64,000 nt of DNA from the NCBI RefSeq assembly GCF_048572895.1, contig NZ_CP183878.1:1984001-2048000 (forward strand), read 5' to 3'. Position numbers and translations under genes: made by a program. Below the pieces are notes generated by a model, which made no database searches, was not told the origin of the DNA, and saw only the letters and a program-made list of their open reading frames with translations. Below are positions 23,748 through 32,842 of this stretch, piece by piece (the stretch's first letter is position 1; each line of letters begins with the position of its first letter). This stretch comes from Psychrobacillus sp048572895 (GTDB lineage: Bacteria > Bacillota > Bacilli > Bacillales_A > Planococcaceae).

Positions 23748-24608
23748 TTATTCTTTAACCATCCATGTTATTGATTCAATGATAATATCTGGTCTATCAA
23801 TATGTATGGAATGACATGCCTCTGTTGCTATTATTAATTTACTATTTTGAGAAAAATTAACTTGGTTCATAATTAGTTCTTGCCACTTTTTTTCAAATAG
23901 CCTTAACTCCCGCTCTGGTAACCCATCCTCAGTTCCTAACCTAATATTATGTTCTTTGTCTCGACCAATTACAATTAAATGGATATTAGGAAAGTCTCCT
24001 AGTTTTTTTATAGTATCTGCGTTCTGCTTCCAGTTGTTAATTTCAGAGTGCATTGCTTTGTATAACGAAGGATTAATCTGGAAATTTATTAATCGTTGCT
24101 GTACATATAAAGGAAGTTGTTTTTGTTTTTCTGTGAGAGTAGGAGTTATTATGTCTCTTAATTCTTCCTGATTCAAAAGAGAATAAGAAACACATTTTTC
24201 CATCCAAATTTCATCGGTCGAACCTTCATTCAAAACTGGTATATCCAACTCATCTAAGACCTTTAAATCGACAGAAGTTGAATCTACCAATATTATCCCT
24301 GCAACCTTTTCAGGATGCTCTTTCACAAAATGCTGGGCACATAAACCTCCATACGAATGACCAACTAGTAACACGGGTTCAAGTATTCCAAGTAGAAGCA
24401 TCAACTCATTTATTTCGTTTACGACTGCCTGTGTATTACGGATATCATTTCGAATTTCACTCTCACCAAGTCCAGGTCTATGAAACATTACTACTCTGTT
24501 CAATTTGCTTAATGGCTCTATCACATCGTACCACTCATCAAATGATCAACCCATCCCTGTTAGGATAATTATTGGTGTACCATTTTTCCCTTTTTGAAGT
24601 ATCTCCAT
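23748..24608 (-). pseudogene. Alpha/beta hydrolase with an in-frame TGA near its start
   Basis: A hydrolase frame with FHRPGLGESE, the nucleophile elbow VGHSYGG, DS-T region ILVDSTSVD and a catalytic His in EACHSIHIDRPD. Its N-terminus is separated by a single TGA (24546-24548): upstream in the same frame is MEILQKGKNGTPIIILTGMG and downstream SFDEWYDVIEPLS. One base change (Cys or Trp codon to TGA) explains it. An ATG at 24608 gives this start; the frame is open slightly further, to a GGGGGGAG site followed by a non-standard ATT. Internal re-initiation would remove the oxyanion strand, so the product is probably dead. Confidence 0.8.
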
Positions 24609-24676
24609 TTTATTATGATTAATTGTTAAAAGTTCACTAATATTACTCCCCCCTCGCTTATGATGACGATCTTTTT

Positions 24677-24708
24677 TTAAACTCTTGCTTTAGTTAGTTG
24701 AATAAGAG
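24677..24708 (-). repeat. Minimal attC-like repeat 28
   Basis: TTAAACTCTTGCTTTAG joined straight to GTTGAATAAG: left and right arms remain and everything between them, including the hairpin, is missing. Confidence 0.5.
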
Positions 24709-24787
24709 TTTAGTAGACATTATATTTGAATCAAATTTTTTTTGGTCGATTTTATTCTTCATGAGGCTCAAGTGAATATGCCTTTTT

Positions 24788-26257
24788 CTATATTAATTTC
24801 GGACTTCTCCGATGTTTTGTAGCTTGTTCAAAGGAATACGCAAGTTTGATTAATATGCCTTCACTAAAAGCAGTACCTGCAAAAGTTATGCCAAATGGTC
24901 TTCCACTTTCCATGTAACCAGCAGGTACAGCTATAGATGGATAGCCAGCTTTAGCGCATATGGTTGAGCCAATATAAGACGGAAAAATTATGGCGTCAAG
25001 GTTATACTTTTTTAAAGTAAAATCAATCCCCATGTCCTGAGAAAAATACAGATCTTCTAATTTGGCATTCAAATATTCGGGATTTCTTAAAGTGTTTGGT
25101 AGATTTTCTCTATACTCCAACATATTCTGACCATATTTTAAGGCTTTCATATCATGCTGTTTATTAAATTGAATTAATTCTGCGTCAGAATGGATTGGTA
25201 TGTAAGACGGTAATTGAGATAAATAATTTCCTAAACTATGTTTCAGTTCATATATTGGTACCCCCCAACTCCAATCCCTATTGAAAGAAGGTATTTCGAT
25301 ATTATCGACAATTTCTGTACCTTCATGGCGTAAGGTTTGAATAGCATGTTTAAACAAATTTTCATCGTATTCTCCTGAGTGATAATAGTCCTCCGAAGCC
25401 TGATTAAATATACCGATTCTAGCACCTTTCAATCCTTGAGAATCTAAAAAGACTGTATAATCTTGTTTTGAAATACCTTCACTCTTATAAGTAGCTGGAT
25501 CGAATTTATCGACACCTGTTAAAGCACCTAACAAAATAGCTGCGTCCGTAACTGTTCTTGCAAAAGGTCCTGCAGTATCTTGCGAGTATGTAAATGGGAT
25601 AATTCCCGTGCGACTGATTAACCCAACTGTCGGTTTAATCCCAACTACAGAGTTTTGAATCGCAGGACTCAGGATGGAAGCATCTGTTTCAGTGCCAACA
25701 GCCAATGCTGTAAAATTTGCAGCCACTGCCACAGCTGAACCTGAACTGGATCCCCCAACAAAAAGGTTAGCATCGCCATATGGATTTAATACTTGTCCCC
25801 CTCTGGAACTATAGCCCGCCCACATTGTATTCGACATTCCATTTGCTAGTTCTGTCATATTAGTTTTGCCTAAGATTACCGCACCTGCCTCACGGAGCTT
25901 TTCAACAAGGAATGCATCACTACTACTAATATGATTCTCTAGTGCAAGTGTTCCTGCACTTGTATGCATTGAATCATTTGTTTCAATACTGTCTTTAAGA
26001 AAAACGGGAATACCGTGTAAAGGACCTCTAACACCCTTTGTTTTTCTTTCATAATCTAATGCTTCAGCAATGAATATTGCGTCGGGATTTATTTCTAGTA
26101 TAGAATTTATTTTCGGACCGTCTTGGTCATACTTTGCTATTCTGTGAAGGTAATACATTACCAACTCTTTAGAGGTTACTTCTCCATTTTCTATAGCAAC
26201 TTGTACATCCTCAATTGTTAATTCTTCTCTAAAAAAATTATTAAACTTTATTTCCAA
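24788..26257 (-). CDS. Amidase (amidase signature family)
   Basis: 489 aa from a TTG preceded by AAGGAGC; a longer open frame has no site. Amidase signature features are complete: catalytic Lys in GIPVFLKDSIET, the Gly/Ser-rich GGSSSGSAVAVAANFTALAVGTE with cis-Ser and nucleophile, and the downstream DTAGPFARTVTDAAIL. These enzymes hydrolyse amide bonds with a Ser-cisSer-Lys triad. It differs from GatA in lacking neighbouring gatC/gatB. Relatives are stand-alone amidases in Bacillus, one of the larger cargoes here. Intact. Confidence 0.88.
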   Translation of the reverse strand: MEIKFNNFFREELTIEDVQVAIENGEVTSKELVMYYLHRIAKYDQDGPKINSILEINPDAIFIAEALDYERKTKGVRGPLHGIPVFLKDSIETNDSMHTSAGTLALENHISSSDAFLVEKLREAGAVILGKTNMTELANGMSNTMWAGYSSRGGQVLNPYGDANLFVGGSSSGSAVAVAANFTALAVGTETDASILSPAIQNSVVGIKPTVGLISRTGIIPFTYSQDTAGPFARTVTDAAILLGALTGVDKFDPATYKSEGISKQDYTVFLDSQGLKGARIGIFNQASEDYYHSGEYDENLFKHAIQTLRHEGTEIVDNIEIPSFNRDWSWGVPIYELKHSLGNYLSQLPSYIPIHSDAELIQFNKQHDMKALKYGQNMLEYRENLPNTLRNPEYLNAKLEDLYFSQDMGIDFTLKKYNLDAIIFPSYIGSTICAKAGYPSIAVPAGYMESGRPFGITFAGTAFSEGILIKLAYSFEQATKHRRSPKLI

Positions 26258-26285
26258 TATAATGCTCCTTATAACCGGTATTAGA

Positions 26286-26492
26286 ATGAACTTCCAATCC
26301 AATAAAATTAGTATTTTAGTAAGTGGTACCCAGCAATATGTAGAGAGTATTGAAAGAAACATTAAAAAGGGCGTATCTAATCTGGCACAACAAACAATTT
26401 TTAAAGATTATTCAATTGAAGTGCATAATGAAATCATATCTACACCTGTAGCAAATCCATGGTTTGAACTAGAAAAAGGGCCACCACAGTAG
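26286..26492 (+). CDS. Hypothetical protein, possibly a fragment
   Basis: 68 aa beginning MNFQSNKISILVSG and ending FELEKGPPQ, soluble, on the plus strand and divergent from the amidase gene. The frame is open a little further upstream. No ribosome binding site is evident, and I recognise no family. The protein-like composition and the hairpin after it argue weakly for a real gene or gene fragment. Confidence 0.35.
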   Translation: MNFQSNKISILVSGTQQYVESIERNIKKGVSNLAQQTIFKDYSIEVHNEIISTPVANPWFELEKGPPQ

Positions 26493-26508
26493 CTCACTAT
26501 TCTTTTAC

Positions 26509-26536
26509 TAAAGACCCGGAGGACTTAAGGTCTTTA
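26509..26536. terminator. Hairpin between convergent frames
   Basis: TAAAGACC/GGTCTTTA stem of eight pairs with an 11-base loop. No long T-run follows on the plus strand, so termination is only possible. Between it and 26645 is a minus-strand frame piece (KAIELIMLKKYGFKVSDIAL) without a start: a gene remnant of unknown type. Confidence 0.4.
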
Positions 26537-26644
26537 CTCTTGATTAAAATGCAATAACTTATTTAATGCTATATCTGATACTTTGAAACCATATTTTTTT
26601 AACATTATTAGTTCTATCGCTTTTTTAGGGTTCTCTTGATAAAA

Positions 26645-26959
26645 CTATATAATTACTTCACAATGTGCCAATGCTAAATGTACTGTAAGCATTCGTGCAA
26701 ATTCACCGAGTATTTCTCTATGTTCATCTTTAACAGATTCATTAGAGAAATATGTAGCTGAGACATAGTTTGCACGTTGGTCATCTTCTTCATAAATTAA
26801 ATAAGGATTTTCAAAATCATCAAATGTGGCAGGTCGGAATTCATCTAAAATAGCTAAAGCATAATGTTGGTCGCTAATTTGAACATCCCACGCTTCAAAG
26901 TCCCTTAATCTAATTTTACGTTCAAAATAATCAACCATACTTATACGTTTCCTTTCCAT
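26645..26959 (-). CDS. Hypothetical protein, 104 aa
   Basis: Soluble and acidic, starting MERKRISMVDYFERKIRLRDFEAWDVQISD; a second Met at residue 8 is possible. Two predicted helices at the end contain FARMLTVHLALAHC. No family recognised. No well-formed repeat separates it from the gene at 27041; only a weak TTAGTTAGTTTAAGTAG near 26986-27003 recalls a repeat arm. Confidence 0.5.
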   Translation of the reverse strand: MERKRISMVDYFERKIRLRDFEAWDVQISDQHYALAILDEFRPATFDDFENPYLIYEEDDQRANYVSATYFSNESVKDEHREILGEFARMLTVHLALAHCEVII

Positions 26960-27040
26960 TTATTTGACTGCTAATAATCTTCAAAATTAGTTAGTTTAAG
27001 TAGAATACTAAACAAAATTTGGTTATTCTCGTCAAACCTG

Positions 27041-27427
27041 TTATTTCCTTTTGATTTTAAGAGTTTTAGCGAATACATAACCTGTTAATCCTAATGATGC
27101 ACTAATAACATAGCATTTATAATTATGATTTTGTAATTCTTGTTCGAGTTCATTTGTATTACCGTATAAAATCGGCCAAGCATATAATTTAAAGTTCTCA
27201 AATTGTTCTCTGTTCTCTACCAAAAATGTATTCAAATCAGCTTCATCAATGTCAAACAAAATACTTCCAGCCATTACATGAAGGAAATCATGTGCTAAAT
27301 AATTCTCGAATGAAACTGTTACAATTTCATTTGTCACTGTTTCGATATCTAAAATTAATTCATTTTCTAGAAAACTTACTGAGTACCCAATTATCACACC
27401 ATCGTGAATAGATATTGTAATGCCCAT
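27041..27427 (-). CDS. Hypothetical protein, 128 aa
   Basis: Starts MGITISIHDGVIIGYSVSFLENELILDIET, an all-beta beginning, and continues with VSFENYLAHDFLHVMAGSILFDI. It resembles short immunity-type or DUF proteins, but I cannot assign a family. Stop at 27041 and a GGGGGAATG site at the start. A decayed repeat lies upstream at 27447-27522. Confidence 0.5.
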   Translation of the reverse strand: MGITISIHDGVIIGYSVSFLENELILDIETVTNEIVTVSFENYLAHDFLHVMAGSILFDIDEADLNTFLVENREQFENFKLYAWPILYGNTNELEQELQNHNYKCYVISASLGLTGYVFAKTLKIKRK

Positions 27428-27446
27428 TCCCCCTATAAAATGCTGT

Positions 27447-27522
27447 GTTGTTTGAATAGAAATAAAAATTGCCTATAGCAAAACCCCATGATGTTTTACT
27501 AAAACACTTGTTAGTTGAAGAA
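27447..27522 (-). repeat. attC-like cassette repeat 29 (alternative hairpin, decayed)
   Basis: TTGCCTATAGCAAAACCCCATGATG is a changed copy of the repeat 24 centre, followed by TTTACTAAAACACTTGTTAG and TTGAAGAAG. The left arm has decayed to TTGTTTGAATAG. Confidence 0.6.
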
Positions 27523-27558
27523 GAAAGGAAATGTAAAAATTAATGTATCTTGTAAAAA

Positions 27559-27957
27559 CTAATCAACTTTCAAGTTAACTTTTTCCTCATATTCGCCTGT
27601 ATTAGTCCGCCATTTGATTCCTATATAAGCGTGATTTAACGATATAATTGCGTCATCTATAGCTGGAGGATTATTACCTCCTCCCGTCCCAAAGGAAATA
27701 GCGGTTTGATTTTCTTGAGGTTCAATTTCCCCATTACGTCCGCCTTCATCAGTCACTAACGAATAAGTGACATATAGAAGTTCCTCATCTCCTGTATATT
27801 CAATTACTCCTCTATCATAGAGTTCTGAATCTGTTACTTCGTATGTTACTTGTGCTTTCCATAAGTCCCCATCACCAGTAGCATAAATGGTTTCTTGATT
27901 TGAACAAGCAGTTAGTAGAATCATTGCAAATAGTAAAATAAGTATTTTTCTCAACAT
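27559..27957 (-). CDS. Predicted lipoprotein
   Basis: 132 aa with the lipobox LTAC at residues 15-18, followed by SNQETIYATGDGDLWKAQVTY. The mature part is a compact beta-type domain (VTYSLVTDEGG, FGTGGGNNPP, YIGIKWRTNTGEYEEKVNL), like small Bacillus lipoproteins of the DUF-type found near DUF5412 genes. The role is unknown. GGGGGAG precedes the ATG. Anchored on the outer face of the membrane. Confidence 0.75.
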   Translation of the reverse strand: MLRKILILLFAMILLTACSNQETIYATGDGDLWKAQVTYEVTDSELYDRGVIEYTGDEELLYVTYSLVTDEGGRNGEIEPQENQTAISFGTGGGNNPPAIDDAIISLNHAYIGIKWRTNTGEYEEKVNLKVD

Positions 27958-28002
27958 AACTCCCCCTCAAAAGCGGATTAAATTATCCTTAAAAAATAAC
28001 TA

Positions 28003-28023
28003 TTACACTAAAGTGCCCGTTAG
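28003..28023 (-). repeat. Minimal attC-like repeat 30
   Basis: TTACACTAAAGTGCCCGTTAG: left arm and right box joined, hairpin missing. An IS110 left-end remnant follows at the GTTAG box. Confidence 0.6.
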
Positions 28024-28052
28024 GCATCCATGCAGCAAAAAAACGTTGCACT
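28024..28052 (+). mobile_element. IS110 left-end remnant
   Basis: GCATCCATGCAGC followed by AAAAAAACGTTGCAC matches the first hairpin of the elements at 9464 and 14339, in the same position after a GTTAG box. The rest of the element is absent. Confidence 0.65.
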
Positions 28053-28067
28053 TATGTGCTTTGCCAG

Positions 28068-28910
28068 CTAACACCTTACAAAGACCCTTTCTGCATCATC
28101 ATACATTTTTAAGGATTTAAGTAATTCAATGGTTAACTCCCACACTGCTTCATGATAACCAGATGTTAAAATATACCAGTAATTAGCATCTCTAATAAAG
28201 GCCAATTTTTCTTCCTTATTTGTTTGTCTTAAAAAATGATGCATTCGTTCGATTTCTTTTTCATCACAAGTCCTTTGCTCAGAAAATGTAAAGCGTTGGT
28301 TTGTAGCATTTTTCTTACCTTTACTTACAATACCAAGCCCATCGTGGGTAGAAATTATGCTGTTTGACAATCTTTCCTTTTTTGCATCATTTAAATAACC
28401 AAATAGCTCAAACGGCTGTAATTCCAATGATTCTTTGAATCGTGTAAAAATCATATCTCGTTGTTGTTGCCAAGCAGCCGGAGTATCGCTTTCAAATTCT
28501 TTAAACATATTAACCATTTCCCTTTCATCCTTACACTCCCAACAAGATTCCAACATTTCAACATATGGCACAGAGGCTGCCAAATTTAAAAACTCTCGAA
28601 TATTCCTTGCCATATAACGAATTGGTGGATCATTAGTAGGCGTGACACAAACAATAGGTGCCACGTTTAGACTCGATACTTCGTTGAAATCCGTCAAAAA
28701 ACCAAAATGAATACCGTTTCCACCCGTGCTTGCAAAAGGAATCAAATCTGGCGGTGTTATTGAATAAGGTTCAAATTGGATACTTGGTATTAACCCAATG
28801 GTCGCAAGAGTCAAACCATCTTTTAGTAATTCTTCTTCAAGACTGATGAGCTGATAGACCTCATTAGGTATATCATAAGAACCATACGCTTTCTTTAAAT
28901 CATCTTCCAT
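28068..28910 (-). CDS. Hypothetical protein, possibly SUKH-like at its N-terminus
   Basis: 280 aa, soluble. DLIPFASTGGNGIHFGFLTDF recalls the G-x-G and F-G-F core of SUKH (SMI1/KNR4) domains, used as immunity proteins in polymorphic toxin systems, but the match is partial. The middle (ESCWECKDEREMVNMFKEFE) and C-terminal halves are helical and unassigned. Intact frame with an AAAGGAATG site. A strong terminator lies upstream at 29003, isolating it. Confidence 0.5.
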   Translation of the reverse strand: MEDDLKKAYGSYDIPNEVYQLISLEEELLKDGLTLATIGLIPSIQFEPYSITPPDLIPFASTGGNGIHFGFLTDFNEVSSLNVAPIVCVTPTNDPPIRYMARNIREFLNLAASVPYVEMLESCWECKDEREMVNMFKEFESDTPAAWQQQRDMIFTRFKESLELQPFELFGYLNDAKKERLSNSIISTHDGLGIVSKGKKNATNQRFTFSEQRTCDEKEIERMHHFLRQTNKEEKLAFIRDANYWYILTSGYHEAVWELTIELLKSLKMYDDAERVFVRC

Positions 28911-29002
28911 GTACCATCATTCCTTTCACCTAATAATAATTCTACAGAGCAACTACAAATCCTCTTATTCTATTAAAAACCGAATAGAAACTTAAATTGC
29001 AG

Positions 29003-29049
29003 TAGAAAAGCACAACCAAGTCTTTTGTATATTTGGTTGTGCTTTTCTA
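29003..29049. terminator. Strong bidirectional terminator
   Basis: AGAAAAGCACAACCAA pairs with TTGGTTGTGCTTTTCT: a stem of about 16 pairs with A- and T-rich flanks on both sides. Confidence 0.85.
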
Positions 29050-29191
29050 TTAACCTGATTTTCTAATTCTGTTTTTCCATTTTTCCGAATAAGCTTTTTA
29101 GTAAATTGTTCTTTTCTCTCATTCAAGACGCTGAAAAATATTTTTTAATTAAGAGATTTTAATCACCAAACGCAAATGTTATTTCCGTTTC

Positions 29192-29296
29192 CTAAACTAT
29201 TGTCCCATCAACCTTAGCTATACCTTTTCCTTTGTAACGATGAATTGATTTAACTGCTTGATAAAACGTTTCCTGGATTAATTCTTCTGATAAATC
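29192..29296 (-). pseudogene. Remnant of an ECF sigma factor gene (region 2)
   Basis: DLSEELIQETFYQAVKSIHRYKGK is region 2.1-2.2 of an ECF sigma factor (compare the usual E-(D/E)-L-x-Q-E-T-F-x-x-A). The frame stops a few residues later and has no start; the rest of the gene is absent. The surrounding 29050-29321 holds nothing else recognisable. Confidence 0.65.
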
Positions 29297-29321
29297 CTAA
29301 TTTGATGTTAAACAAAGAAGG

Positions 29322-29819
29322 TTAACTTTTCTTCAATTCTTCAATTTCAAAATTCATCTTCCCATCTCTATACTTCGCAAACGGGTCATCTTTTTCACCG
29401 ATTAACAATTTTCCTTCATAAATATCAGCAACTTCATTCCATTCAAATTTCTGTCCATTCTGTTCTACTTCAAGCTTTATATGATGCCAAAATGAGTGAC
29501 CGTCTTCATACTCTACATCTACAATTTCAAAGTCTATTAATTTATAATTTTGTTCATTCAATATATCTACTTTCTTTAAATAAAATGCTTTGGCTTCCTC
29601 GTCGGAGAGTGTAGTCCCTTCGACTAATTTACTATCTTCACTCTTGCTCTCATAATCATATAGATATAATTGTACAAATGCTTTTTCAAAATCTTCATCT
29701 ATAATAGCTTGATAATAAATTTTGATAGTATTTTCAGCTTTTTTTTCTTCAATGAAATTACACCCGGTCAACATTAGACTGAATGTAAAAATCAACATAA
29801 TTAGAAATGGTTTCTTCAT
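29322..29819 (-). CDS. Predicted lipoprotein with an NTF2-like domain
   Basis: 165 aa. Lipobox LTGC with Cys20, then IEEKKAENTIKIYYQAIIDEDFEKAFVQL, the start of an NTF2/SnoaL-like cone domain as in many Bacillus lipoproteins. The end is lysine- and glutamate-rich (NFEIEELKKS). Exported and lipid-anchored. Ligand unknown. GGAGATTAGC precedes the start. Confidence 0.75.
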   Translation of the reverse strand: MKKPFLIMLIFTFSLMLTGCNFIEEKKAENTIKIYYQAIIDEDFEKAFVQLYLYDYESKSEDSKLVEGTTLSDEEAKAFYLKKVDILNEQNYKLIDFEIVDVEYEDGHSFWHHIKLEVEQNGQKFEWNEVADIYEGKLLIGEKDDPFAKYRDGKMNFEIEELKKS

Positions 29820-29919
29820 GCTAATCTCCTACCTTTGAATAGTGTATATCTCACTTTTTCTCTTAAGAATCTACTTACTTATCGAGTACGGGTACCCGAC
29901 AGGAGAATGGAATAATATT

Positions 29920-30441
29920 CTAAAAATTAGGTTCTCTATTTTTCTTTTTTAGTCGACTAAATACAACCGCAAACCCTGCTATAGATAAACATAAAAGCAG
30001 TAACATTAAAAAGGTATAGCAATTGAAAAATATTGAGTTTGAAAAAGTGTTAAAGAGTGATACTTCATTAATATTATTGAATGTAGGTGAAGCTCTTACA
30101 ATTTCTTCACGAAAATTGATTGCTTTATTTATTGTTGAGATTAGAATAAATAAAGTTAGAACAGATGAGAAAGTAGTTAATATAGTTATCTTATTTGTAT
30201 TAAGATGTATATTCATCCATTTGTAAAGTAATAAAACAGTCCAATAAACAAAGATTAATAGAAATGGATATAGCATTAAGATAAAAAATAAGCCAGGATT
30301 TCCATTTCCACCACCACCTTTAAGCGGCTCAGTCATAATATTTGTTAAAAGAAAAATTGAAATTGATATGGCAATGCACAAAATATATAGAATACTATAA
30401 AAATACTTCAATAGTTGACCTCCTCTAGAGATTTTCGTCAA
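29920..30441 (-). CDS. Four-helix membrane protein
   Basis: 173 aa. Helices at about 10-33, 47-70, 78-103 and 137-163; a Gly-rich loop EPLKGGGGNGNPG lies between the first two. The long loop between helices 3 and 4 is probably outside. No family recognised. AGAGGAGG precedes the start. The 29819-29920 gap is empty. Confidence 0.65.
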   Translation of the reverse strand: MTKISRGGQLLKYFYSILYILCIAISISIFLLTNIMTEPLKGGGGNGNPGLFFILMLYPFLLIFVYWTVLLLYKWMNIHLNTNKITILTTFSSVLTLFILISTINKAINFREEIVRASPTFNNINEVSLFNTFSNSIFFNCYTFLMLLLLCLSIAGFAVVFSRLKKKNREPNF

Positions 30442-30560
30442 AGATGGTTGGTTTTTTCATCTGTAGGATTTACTTGACCCATTGTGCCATTAAATAAGGC
30501 TTGCGGGGAAAGTAAAATAACTGCCTTAAATTCAGAATCATTAGGTTTTCTAATCTCCAT
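30438..30560 (-). pseudogene. N-terminal remnant of a GNAT acetyltransferase
   Basis: Starts MEIRKPNDSEFKAVILLSPQ and continues ALFNGTMGQVNPTDEKTNHL before a stop; the first strand and helix of a GNAT domain are recognisable, the rest is missing. The rest of 30442-30709 holds a terminator only. Confidence 0.6.
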
Positions 30561-30660
30561 TTATAAACTTTAATTACTACACAGTGGAAAGAAAAATTGG
30601 CTTCTAATCAACTAACTTCCAGCCATTGTAAGTACGACTCTTCCCCGAAAATAAACTAAA

Positions 30661-30696
30661 AAAGAAAAAGGCGATCTTCCTGTTAGAAGAATCGCC
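30661..30696 (-). terminator. Terminator of the kinase-like gene
   Basis: On the minus strand GGCGATTCTTC/GGAAGATCGCC pairs, followed by TTTTTCTTTTTT, 13 bases after the stop at 30709. Confidence 0.85.
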
Positions 30697-30708
30697 CTAT
30701 GTTATTAA

Positions 30709-31593
30709 TTATTTTAACGCTACATTCCATGCTTCATATAATTCTTGAATCGTTGAGTATCGTTTATCACGATCATTCTCTACAGCTTTTATTGCTATTT
30801 CATATAATTTTGGGTTGGCTTCCCACTTTGAAAATGAATGATCCATTTCTCCACCTAATAATCCAAATGCGATTGCTCCCATATTGAATACATTGGTTTT
30901 GGAATCAATAGGATCCCCTAGAGTGAACTCTTCTGGAGACTTAAATCTTGTAGAACCCCAAAAATGTTGCCCTAAGTTATTTACTGAAGGGGATTTACGA
31001 TAAAAATCTATATCACATACTTTTGATTCGTTATTCTGAAAATCGTATAAAATACTTCCGTCATAGAAATCTATGGCCACAAATCCTTGTGATTCTACAT
31101 AACTGTGAAAAGAAAGTATTGCATCGAGGGTATCTAAACGTTTATGAATGTCAAGGTTCTTGAAACGATAGAAAGGAGACGAAGGATTAGTATACTTGGA
31201 CTGACCGCCAAAAGACCAATGAGAATGCAAACACTCACCTTCGAACCAATCAAAAACCAATGCATATCCACTTTCTAAGCGGAAATGGTCTATCAATTTT
31301 ATTAAATTTGGATGCTCTAAACTTTTATAAACTGGTAAAGCCTCTATCAAACGTTCAATTGCATCTTCTGGTTTTCCAGAAAAGTCTATCGGTTTAGAAC
31401 CAGCATATTTAACGAACATTTTTTTATTATTATTTTCTATTCCAAAACTAATATTTCCAGAATCTTGTTGATCAAATACACAAAAAACATTTCCTAAATT
31501 CTTTAACCATAGAAAATCATGATTCTCTTGTAACTGGAAACTTATATTGTCAATAACTATTGTAATTGGGTTCTGCTGCTCAACATTGTTCAC
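30709..31593 (-). CDS. Protein-kinase-like protein with non-standard motifs
   Basis: 294 aa. Kinase lobes are visible: Lys strand FVKYAGSKP, LEHPNLIKLIDHFRLESGYALVFDWFEG, a catalytic loop reading AIDFYDGSILYDF where HRD-x(4)-N would stand, and DID in place of DFG (KVCDIDFYRK), then a GSTRFKSPEEFT activation segment. The APE-like segment and late helix (DRDKRYSTIQELYEAW) are well kept. Similar atypical kinases occur in Bacillus; activity toward proteins or small molecules cannot be decided. It has its own terminator and AGGAGG site. Confidence 0.75.
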   Translation of the reverse strand: MNNVEQQNPITIVIDNISFQLQENHDFLWLKNLGNVFCVFDQQDSGNISFGIENNNKKMFVKYAGSKPIDFSGKPEDAIERLIEALPVYKSLEHPNLIKLIDHFRLESGYALVFDWFEGECLHSHWSFGGQSKYTNPSSPFYRFKNLDIHKRLDTLDAILSFHSYVESQGFVAIDFYDGSILYDFQNNESKVCDIDFYRKSPSVNNLGQHFWGSTRFKSPEEFTLGDPIDSKTNVFNMGAIAFGLLGGEMDHSFSKWEANPKLYEIAIKAVENDRDKRYSTIQELYEAWNVALK

Positions 31594-31799
31594 AATAAGA
31601 TCCTCCTATTTAATAGGAATCACGCAGTTTATAGGGGCATTTTTGCGTTACCCTTTTACTGGAATAAAACCCCATTAATAATCATCATCGTTTTCATAAG
31701 ACAACTCCTCCTTCCGAATCCATTAAAGAAAATTATAACATCTTTTAATTGTGAATATACACTCTTTTCTGTCAAATAGTATTATTTAGACATGAATGT

Positions 31800-31885
31800 T
31801 TAAGTTACCTCGATGTTTTGGAAGTAAAAATAGTCACTCAAAAAAATGGTCTTTGTTTAATTAGAACACTCGATAGGTTGAGTAG
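31800..31885 (-). repeat. attC-like cassette repeat 31 (long form, decayed)
   Basis: ATGTTTTGGAAGTAAAAATAG and a weak hairpin (TCACTCAAAAAAATGGTC) match the right part of the long form; the end is AGAACACTCGATAGGTTGAG. The left half is lost. The upstream stretch 31594-31800 shows no gene. Confidence 0.5.
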
Positions 31886-32324
31886 TTAATTTTCGATTTC
31901 TTGCGTTGTACCATCAGGATTTACTTGGAAATTTCGCAGTTTACCTGCTTCATTTTTATAAATGTACAAATACATTATCACTTCATCATCTACATAATTT
32001 ATATATAACTGATAGTTAATATTTTCATTTCTTAACTCATCGAAGGGCACTCTTTGAAGACTTTTTTCATATTCAAAACCCTCTCTAACACTATCATAAA
32101 GCCAAACTTCATTACCTTCAAATTCTCCTTCTCCTGCTAAAGAATATTCTCCGAAAATATCTTTTATCTCTTCTTTTGTTAACCCTATTTTTGCATTTTC
32201 TTCAACAAAATTTTTAGTTTTTTAGTTATTTCTGAGATTTATTTACTTCAGTGTTCGGATTATTTTCCGAACATCCAGCTAGAATAATTGTAAGTGAGAA
32301 AAAAACGATTAGAATTTTATTCAA
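31886..32324 (-). pseudogene. Lipoprotein gene broken by a frameshift
   Basis: A TTG-started signal peptide MNKILIVFFSLTIILAGC (lipobox LAGC) runs to NTEVNKSQK and a stop. A second frame then carries the whole mature domain, NFVEENAKIGLTKEEIKDIF to QVNPDGTTQEIEN, ending at 31886. The break is in an A-rich tract near 32210-32230. Joined, it would be a lipoprotein of about 145 aa with unknown function. Confidence 0.65.
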
Positions 32325-32342
32325 TCTTTTTCAACCTCTCAT

Positions 32343-32411
32343 ATTGGTATAACTTGCCGTAGTTAGAGAAAAACGTTTTCACTCATTGTAGAAACGCAGA
32401 GTTAGTCGAAT
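32343..32411 (-). repeat. attC-like cassette repeat 32 (decayed, new hairpin)
   Basis: AACTTGCCGTAGTTAGAG on the left, hairpin AACGTTTTC/GAAACG in the centre and AGAGTTAGTCGAATAA on the right. Confidence 0.5.
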
Positions 32412-32422
32412 AAATCAAAACC

Positions 32423-32842
32423 TTATGTTGATTTAAAGTAAATTATCTCTGTATCTCCCTCATCTAAATTTTCAACAAATCCACTTTGTATAAATCCATT
32501 TGATTTAAATACTTCTTGCATTCTTTTATTTGATTGATTGGTTGAAGAGAATATTTTCTTAGTTGGTGATATGCTTATAAAATATTCTATTAGGGATGTT
32601 GCATATCCTTTTCTCCTTTCATTCGGTTTAATTATTATTAAGGATATAAAGCTACAATCAAAGAAATGAGTATCAAAAATTAAAAATCCTACAAATGTGA
32701 ACTCGTTTTTGATAGTTATACATCTATCTTCCTCAATAGCCTTTTTTATGTATTTTCGTCTGCTATCACTACCTATTACTTCTATATCAATTTTTACTAT
32801 TTCATCTAACTCGTTTAATTGAGATACAATAAAGTGTTTCAT
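32423..32842 (-). CDS. GNAT-family N-acetyltransferase
   Basis: 139 aa. GNAT motif A is IIIKPNERRKGYATSLIEYF, where R-R-x-G-Y-A corresponds to the acetyl-CoA pyrophosphate loop; motif B is KIFSSTNQSNKRMQEVFKSNGF. A complete GNAT core with an unknown acceptor. Its start overlaps the stop of a 49-aa upstream frame (ATGA), implying co-translation. Confidence 0.8.
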   Translation of the reverse strand: MKHFIVSQLNELDEIVKIDIEVIGSDSRRKYIKKAIEEDRCITIKNEFTFVGFLIFDTHFFDCSFISLIIIKPNERRKGYATSLIEYFISISPTKKIFSSTNQSNKRMQEVFKSNGFIQSGFVENLDEGDTEIIYFKST

